Below, one piece after another: positions 5,841 through 7,017 of a stretch of DNA of 7,017 nucleotides. Origin of the DNA: Deltaproteobacteria bacterium RBG_13_49_15 (GTDB taxonomy: Bacteria > Desulfobacterota > Desulfobacteria > Desulfobacterales > UBA2156); contig MGQD01000152.1 of NCBI GenBank assembly GCA_001797695.1, positions 1-7,017 of the forward strand, given 5' to 3'. The notes under the pieces are model-generated. The model was not told the DNA's origin and did no database searches. It saw only the letters and a list, made by a program, of their open reading frames with translations. The position numbers and the translations under genes are program-made. Position 1 is the first letter of the stretch; each line of letters begins with the position of its first letter.

Positions 5841-5907
5841 ACAATCGGAGAAACTGCGCGCATATTTTTATTTCCAGCCAGGCTGAATTCTCATCAAAAG
5901 GTGTGCC

Positions 5908-7017
5908 ATGAAAGATGTACTTGAGCAAACCCAAATCAACGGTATGATCCTTGCCAATCGCTTCGTACGGTCGGCCACCTGGGACGGGATGGCAACCGAT
6001 GAAGGGGAATGCACTCCGCAGATGATGGATCTCATGAGTAGGCTTGCCAAAGGAGGGGCTGGCTTGATAATAACCGGCCATGCCTATGTCCATGAGACTG
6101 GAAAACACCAGCCATGGCAGTTGGGTATCCATAAAGATGAACTGATCCCTGGCCTTGAGGCCATGACAAATGCTGTTCATGAAGAGGGGGGTCGTATTGT
6201 CGTACAACTGGGTTATGGAGGTGCTTATCTGTCTAAGCGGCGTGTGAGGGAGATGACGGATAAGGATATTCGCGAAATGGTTGATGTCTTCGGCCGGGCG
6301 GCGTTGAGAGCAAAAAAGGCTCGATTCGATGGCGTACAAATATTTGCCGCCCACGGATTTCTACTTAGCCAGTTTCTTTGTCCCAGATATAATGATCGTA
6401 CGGATAGATACGGCGGAGATATCCTCAATCGGGCGAGGATGCTCGGAGAAGTGCTCAAATCCATCAGGGATGCAGTAGGTCCGGATTATCCCGTCATGGT
6501 GAAGCTCAACAGCAGGGACTTCGTTGAAAACGGACTCATATTGGATGATTCGATTTGGGTGGGGCGGATGCTCGAGAAGGAAGGGATCGATGCAATTGAG
6601 CTGAGCGGAGGACTTCTCAATAATCCCAATCTGATGCGGGAGAAGGCCCGGCCGGAAGAGGATGAAGCTTATTTTAAAGAAGAAGCCCGTGCATTTAAAA
6701 AGGAGGTTTGTGTCCCGCTCATCCTTGTTGGTGGAATAAGATCCTATTCAGTAGCTCAACAGCTCGTCCAGGAGGGTATTGCCGACTATATTTCCATGTG
6801 CCGCCCATTCATCAGGGAGCCCGACCTGATCAACCGGTGGAAGGGAGGGGATTTGCGGAAAGCGACATGCATTTCGTGCAACAACTGTGTTGAACAGGCA
6901 AAAATGGGAGAGGGGATATCCTGTATACCGCCGGAGGAAGGAGTTACAACCGAGAATTTCTTTCCTCAATTCACAAAAGAGATACCGGCCAGTCTGCCGC
7001 ACCCGATCGGCACTTGT
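5908..7017 (+). CDS. Old Yellow Enzyme family NADH:flavin oxidoreductase with 4Fe-4S motif (3' end outside window)
   Basis: The frame is open from the ATG at 5908 to the last base (370 codons, no stop), with AAGGTG ending 4 nt before the start. The product is an FMN-dependent TIM-barrel ene-reductase of the enoate/2,4-dienoyl-CoA reductase branch. Landmarks are LANRFVRSAT (residues 15-24), QLGYGG (100-105), FAAHGFLLSQFLCP (146-159) with H149, the NDR-DRYGG motif (about 162-171), VGGIR (275-279), and a phosphate-binding segment ending MCRPFIREPDL. A cluster motif C321-x2-C324-x2-C327-x11-C339 indicates a [4Fe-4S] cluster, which takes electrons from NAD(P)H-derived flavin in multidomain relatives. 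Tyr103 replaces the usual His of the QL-HAG motif, and Cys158 replaces Ser of FLSP. Sequence after C339 does not look like the start of the FadH-type FAD domain, so a short single-domain form is likely. The substrate is unknown. Confidence 0.9.
   Translation, partial: MKDVLEQTQINGMILANRFVRSATWDGMATDEGECTPQMMDLMSRLAKGGAGLIITGHAYVHETGKHQPWQLGIHKDELIPGLEAMTNAVHEEGGRIVVQLGYGGAYLSKRRVREMTDKDIREMVDVFGRAALRAKKARFDGVQIFAAHGFLLSQFLCPRYNDRTDRYGGDILNRARMLGEVLKSIRDAVGPDYPVMVKLNSRDFVENGLILDDSIWVGRMLEKEGIDAIELSGGLLNNPNLMREKARPEEDEAYFKEEARAFKKEVCVPLILVGGIRSYSVAQQLVQEGIADYISMCRPFIREPDLINRWKGGDLRKATCISCNNCVEQAKMGEGISCIPPEEGVTTENFFPQFTKEIPASLPHPIGTC

Noticed and set aside
5528..5863. Minus-strand open frame of 111 codons in the intergenic region
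   Set aside because: No ribosome binding site before its ATG, no recognisable domain, and it crosses the predicted + strand promoter and hairpins and overlaps the b561 leader.
5800..6354. Minus-strand open frame of 184 codons
   Set aside because: It is antisense to the clear Old Yellow Enzyme coding sequence.

Overview
The window looks like a chromosomal segment from an anaerobic, selenocysteine-using bacterium, most probably a sulfate-reducing or aromatic-degrading Desulfobacterota (old Deltaproteobacteria). That placement is inferred from gene content: heterodisulfide-reductase-like electron-transfer genes, a UGA that reads as selenocysteine, a small Lys/Ala/Thr-rich basic protein, cytochrome c' with a b561-type cytochrome, and an Fe-S Old Yellow Enzyme. 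It was not tested against any database.

Region 1 (1-1726, + strand) is the end of a redox operon. It holds the C-terminal part of an MvhD-type Fe-S protein, then an HdrC/HdrB-like (HdrD-type) protein. The reading frame of the second gene is crossed by one UGA at 1148-1150, exactly where the family motif PE-C-GHAY has its cysteine. The same frame stays open for another 172 codons and carries a full CCG cysteine motif. A hairpin with a GGUC loop lies 22 nt after the UGA, as expected for a bacterial SECIS. I annotate one selenoprotein (446-1669) rather than two ORFs. A strong hairpin at 1699-1726 ends the unit.

Region 2 (1727-2158) holds a 31-codon gene on the minus strand encoding a histone-H1-tail-like protein, with its own ribosome binding site and a promoter with a perfect TTGACA box. 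A divergent promoter for the next + strand unit follows.

Region 3 (2159-4160, + strand) is a two-gene cell-wall unit: a D-amino-acid aminotransferase and a secreted lytic transglycosylase with a LysM domain. They are 7 nt apart and probably cotranscribed.

Region 4 (4161-5507) has a periplasmic cytochrome c' (+) convergent with a membrane cytochrome b561-type protein (-), with 6 nt between their stop codons. Such proteins could form a quinol-to-cytochrome c' route or an NO-related function.

Region 5 (5508-7017) is a 400-nt divergent intergenic stretch rich in hairpins, followed by an FMN/Fe-S Old Yellow Enzyme family oxidoreductase that runs off the window end. Its leader is predicted to be about 170 nt and contains two solid stem-loops.

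The most interesting item is the selenocysteine at a candidate cluster-ligand or active-site position of an HdrD-like protein. Second is the structured leader of the last gene.
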